From assembly GCF_000264055.1 (NCBI RefSeq), contig NZ_AJXL01000019.1, positions 1-46,209 on the forward strand: DNA of 46,209 bases. Direction: 5' to 3'. Source of the stretch: Flavobacterium sp. ACAM 123 (GTDB lineage Bacteria > Bacteroidota > Bacteroidia > Flavobacteriales > Flavobacteriaceae). The notes under the pieces are model-generated. The model saw nothing but the letters and a program-made list of their open reading frames with translations. It made no database searches and was not told the DNA's origin. The translations under genes and the position numbers were made by a program. Shown here piece after piece: positions 43,760 through 46,209 of this stretch. Each line of letters opens with the position of its first letter. Within the stretch, counting starts at the first letter, position 1.

Positions 43760-43794
43760 TATTATATAGTTTCTAACTTACGAATATACTTTTT

Positions 43795-45294
43795 TTATTT
43801 TATGTTTAATACATCAACAATAGCTCTGTTATCTGAAAGGCGCGGGATCTTATTTTGCCCTCCTAATTTTCCTATCGATTTCATGTACTCTTGAAAGCCG
43901 TTTTTGACTACTTTTGTTATCACCGCTTTTTGCAGAATATTGCCTACAATCAAGTCATCATAATACATGTTTTGCTTTCTCATGGCATTGTCTAACGCTT
44001 CTTTAAAAGCGGCGTCATCCTTCGGTTCATTTTCAAATTCAATAAACCATTCATGATAAGGCAATCCACTTAAAGGACTTATTTGCGGAGCAACCGTAAA
44101 CTCATTTACCCGTGCATCAGTTCCTTCCATAGCTTCTTTTAAGGCACATTCTACTTCCTTCCCAATCACGTGTTCCCCAAAAGCGGATATGTAATGTTTG
44201 ATTCTTCCTGAAACGATAATTCGATATGGTTTTAATGAAGTAAACTGAACGGTATCCCCGATGTTATAACCCCAAAGTCCGGCATTAGTGGAAATTATCA
44301 AAACATAATTGACTCCTAATTCTACTTCTCCAATGGTATACCGTCTAGGTCCCGGGCCTTCGGGATCAGAATAAAATTCATCGCTTTTGACAAATTCATA
44401 AAATATTCCAGCATTCAACAACAACAACATTCCTTTTTCCTTCTGAGAATCTTGGTAGGCAAAAAATCCCTCCGAGGCTGGAAATAGCTCAATGCTATCC
44501 ACTTTCCTACCTATTAAATTTTCAAATTTGGCTCTGTAAGGCTCAAAATTGACCCCACCATAAATAAAGAGATTGAAATTTTTAAATATTTCGCCTACGG
44601 TCTTCCCTCCTTTTTGTTGCAAACGCTCAAAGTACATTTGTACCCAAGAAGGAATTCCTGAAATTACGGTCATGTTTTCATCAAAGGTTTCTTCGACAAT
44701 GGCATCTATCTTGGTTTCCCAATCTTCAATACAATTGGTTTCCCAAGAAGGCATTCTGTTTTTTTGCAAATATTTAGGGATAAAATGAGCTACAATTCCT
44801 GACAATCGCCCAAATTTTATTCCATGTTTTTCCTCTAAAACCGGGCTTCCTTGCAGAAAAATCATTTTTCCGTCCACAAAATTAGCCTTACCTGTTTCAT
44901 GTATGTACAATAGAATGGCATTTCGAGCCGCTTCGATATGATAGGGCATGGATTCCTTAGTAAGCGGGATGTATTTTGCTCCAGAAGTCGTCCCTGATGT
45001 TTTAGCGAAATAAAGCGGTTTTCCTTTCCAAAGAATGTTTTCTTCTCCTTTCACCACTTTTTCAATATAAGGTTTTAAGTCTTCATAATCCCGAACTGGA
45101 ACATGTTTAGCAAAGTCTTCAAAAGTTTTTATTTGATCAAAATGATGGTCTAGTCCAAATTGGGTCTTCTTCGCTTCCTTAATTAATGATGCAAAAACAG
45201 CTTTTTGACTGCTAACAGGATTGGTAGCCCAAGCTTGCGTTTTCGTATAGATTTTTTGTGCAAATAATTTTGCTGCTATAGATTTTATTGACAT
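43795..45294 (-). CDS. GH3-type acyl-adenylating enzyme
   Basis: The protein (499 residues from the ATG at 45294, MSIKSIAAKLFAQK) belongs to the GH3 auxin-responsive family of adenylate-forming acid-amido synthetases. The ATP motif is FAKTSGTTSGAKYIPLT (about residues 95-111), and ELFPASEGFFAYQD (about 265-280) and GYNIGDTVQF (about 343) follow. Plant GH3 proteins join amino acids to plant hormones; bacterial ones have varied and mostly unknown acids. A TTG-started longer form (45318) adds eight residues only. It is upstream of the DUF6909-type gene with which it is paired in flavobacteria. Confidence 0.92.
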   Translation of the reverse strand: MSIKSIAAKLFAQKIYTKTQAWATNPVSSQKAVFASLIKEAKKTQFGLDHHFDQIKTFEDFAKHVPVRDYEDLKPYIEKVVKGEENILWKGKPLYFAKTSGTTSGAKYIPLTKESMPYHIEAARNAILLYIHETGKANFVDGKMIFLQGSPVLEEKHGIKFGRLSGIVAHFIPKYLQKNRMPSWETNCIEDWETKIDAIVEETFDENMTVISGIPSWVQMYFERLQQKGGKTVGEIFKNFNLFIYGGVNFEPYRAKFENLIGRKVDSIELFPASEGFFAYQDSQKEKGMLLLLNAGIFYEFVKSDEFYSDPEGPGPRRYTIGEVELGVNYVLIISTNAGLWGYNIGDTVQFTSLKPYRIIVSGRIKHYISAFGEHVIGKEVECALKEAMEGTDARVNEFTVAPQISPLSGLPYHEWFIEFENEPKDDAAFKEALDNAMRKQNMYYDDLIVGNILQKAVITKVVKNGFQEYMKSIGKLGGQNKIPRLSDNRAIVDVLNIK

Positions 45295-45329
45295 TTTTGT
45301 TTCTTTATAAAATAACAATGTACTATTAT

Positions 45330-45821
45330 TTATTTCGATTTTTTAGAAAGTGTGGCTTTTTCTTCTTTTGCAACTTCTTTTCTTAGTTCCAATTCTTCCT
45401 CTGATGCCGATAATTTTAATTGCGGCACAACTTCTTCACTGGATGAAAGTATGGAATCTTTGTTAAATTTTGCGTATTCTAATTCTCCGGTGAGCACTTT
45501 TTGAATGGATTGAATATAGATCTCGTTCTTCTTTAATGCGATGGTTAATGAATCTGACTTTAAAGCTAATTCAGTAGCATCCCTTTTTAATTTAGAAGAA
45601 GAATACCCTGGAATAAATTCTCTTAAAGGGGTAAAAGCAATTATAAAAGTGGTGACTGAAATCAAAAAAATAGCGCCAACTGTCGCCACAACAAAAACAT
45701 TCATTAAGGTTAATTTTAAAGAAAATATTTCTTCAAAAGTATCCTCATTTAAAATAACCAAGCGGTTTTTTGTGAATAATTTACGGTGCAGTTTTTTTCT
45801 TTTCAATCTTTTTCCTGACAT
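45330..45821 (-). CDS. Membrane-anchored coiled-coil protein
   Basis: The 163-residue protein has a very basic start (MSGKRLKRKKLHRKLFTKNR), one membrane helix (about residues 39-62), a coiled coil (about 78-115) and an acidic Ser/Glu-rich tail. This resembles the membrane-proximal N-terminal part of Bacteroidota M23 peptidases, but there is no peptidase domain here or in the next gene. It could be a shortened or adaptor form. It heads the GH3/DUF6909 operon, 36 bases before GH3, with a -7 box upstream. Function unknown. Confidence 0.7.
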   Translation of the reverse strand: MSGKRLKRKKLHRKLFTKNRLVILNEDTFEEIFSLKLTLMNVFVVATVGAIFLISVTTFIIAFTPLREFIPGYSSSKLKRDATELALKSDSLTIALKKNEIYIQSIQKVLTGELEYAKFNKDSILSSSEEVVPQLKLSASEEELELRKEVAKEEKATLSKKSK

Positions 45822-45838
45822 ACATTTTCTTTATGCTA

Positions 45839-45874
45839 CAAATATAATAATTAATGTCAACCAAAGTGCTTTGG
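45839..45874 (-). promoter_or_regulatory. Promoter of the coiled-coil/GH3 operon with palindrome
   Basis: The minus strand holds TATATTTG at 45839-45846, a perfect -7 box, 18 bases before the ATG. A perfect palindrome CCAAAG-TG-CTTTGG (45861-45874) covers the -33 region; the TTTG in it has a spacer of 15, shorter than usual. It is a candidate operator. Confidence 0.5.
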
Positions 45875-45926
45875 TCTCTTAGTTCAACTTAAATCCTGTC
45901 GTCGGTGTCATTTAATACATTTTTTG

Positions 45927-45969
45927 CTTAAACTGAATTAAATAATAGTTAAATTAAATTCAGTTTAAG
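45927..45969. repeat. 13-bp perfect inverted repeat before tatA
   Basis: CTTAAACTGAATT (45927-45939) and AATTCAGTTTAAG (45957-45969) are exact reverse complements with a 17-base gap. The arms end 10 bases before the tatA -7 box, over the expected -33 position. As both flanking genes start here divergently, this is more likely an operator than a terminator. Confidence 0.6.
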
Positions 45970-45979
45970 TTATTCTATT

Positions 45980-45987
45980 TACCTTTG
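45980..45987 (+). promoter_or_regulatory. Candidate -7 box for tatA
   Basis: TACCTTTG matches TAnnTTTG, 45 bases before the tatA ATG. The -33 position has no TTTG but is covered by the inverted repeat 45927-45969. Confidence 0.5.
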
Positions 45988-46032
45988 TCATAAGATTTAT
46001 TACAAATTTGCTTCGGCATAAACTATTCAATC

Positions 46033-46209
46033 ATGGGAAGATTTGGTGTTACAGAAATCCTAGTTATATTAGCAGTTGTTTTATTACTTTTTGGAGGTAA
46101 GAAAATTCCAGAATTAATGAAAGGATTAGGAAGCGGTATTAAAGAATTTAAAAATGCCGCTAAAGAAGAGTCTTCTACTGACAAGAAAGACGAAACTGAA
46201 AATGAAAAA
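46033..46209 (+). CDS. tatA: Twin-arginine translocase subunit TatA/TatE (cut by window end)
   Basis: The 59 residues seen ([20 protein letters not shown]...) are the TatA N-terminus: one membrane helix (about residues 8-21), then the hinge [14 protein letters not shown] (about 20-33) and the amphipathic helix [11 protein letters not shown]. TatA makes the pore of the Sec-independent export system for folded proteins. The sequence runs to the last base with no stop; the acidic tail ([13 protein letters not shown]) suggests the gene ends within a few codons. tatC is not in the window. It has its own promoter and is divergent from the coiled-coil gene. Confidence 0.92.
   Translation, partial: MGRFGVTEILVILAVVLLLFGGKKIPELMKGLGSGIKEFKNAAKEESSTDKKDETENEK

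Noticed and set aside
45330..45821. M23 metallopeptidase
   Set aside because: The N-terminal anchor and coiled coil look like those of M23 proteins, but no peptidase domain or zinc motif is present.

Overview
The window is a low-GC stretch of a Bacteroidota chromosome, most likely the genus Flavobacterium (family Flavobacteriaceae). The evidence is the gene set and order: a SprE/PorW gliding and type IX secretion lipoprotein next to a bactofilin and an ATP synthase operon without atpD or atpC, several flavobacterial DUF proteins, Bacteroidota-type -7 boxes (TAnnTTTG), few Shine-Dalgarno sequences, and lipoprotein signals of the LFSC/LVSC type. No rRNA, tRNA, CRISPR array, prophage or classical insertion sequence was seen.

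Layout. (1) 1-7763, minus strand: a terminator, a degenerate-LytM EnvC-like protein, a DUF4292-type lipoprotein, a TPR protein, a sugar nucleotidyltransferase and dut, then a structured RNA candidate, a flippase, a frameshifted lipoprotein and a GNAT acetyltransferase. (2) 7798-16721: sprE, bactofilin, a frameshifted atpZ-like gene, a small membrane gene, then atpB-E-F-H-A-G. A promoter lies just before atpB. Strong hairpins sit after atpE and after atpA, and a clear terminator follows atpG. (3) 16809-23360: a PadR regulator with a half-site array over its own promoter, three paralogous membrane proteins sharing an N-terminal (L)TAxQ...DH...E domain, and an ABC exporter whose permease is frameshifted. 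Inside this region are three tandem copies (about 646-bp period) of a cassette made of a REP-like inverted repeat, a small GIY-YIG nuclease gene and the inverted repeat again. Between the cassettes lie 150-bp truncated copies of the neighbouring membrane-protein gene. This is the most unusual structure in the window.

(4) 23428-29856: a stand-alone PaaE-like ferredoxin reductase, GT9 glycosyltransferase, DUF4254 protein, upp, two flavobacterial membrane proteins and purD. (5) 30009-43759: a surface polysaccharide locus with an adenylate-forming ligase, GT2, priming glycosyltransferase (frameshifted), UDP-glucuronate decarboxylase, methyltransferase, GT4, O-antigen ligase/polymerase (frameshifted), an EpsG-like membrane protein, flippase, a Wzz-like protein and a large flavobacterial protein with a nucleoside-phosphorylase-like C-terminus. 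(6) 43795-46209: a GH3-type acyl-adenylating enzyme, a small membrane coiled-coil protein, and divergently the start of tatA, which is cut by the window end.

Five genes each need a single-base indel to be read through; four of the five sites are homopolymer runs of 5 bases or more. Either the assembly has homopolymer errors or some are true inactivations or phase-variable tracts. Raw reads or a sister genome would decide. All family calls are from reading motifs by eye; DUF numbers are from memory and should be confirmed with HMM searches.
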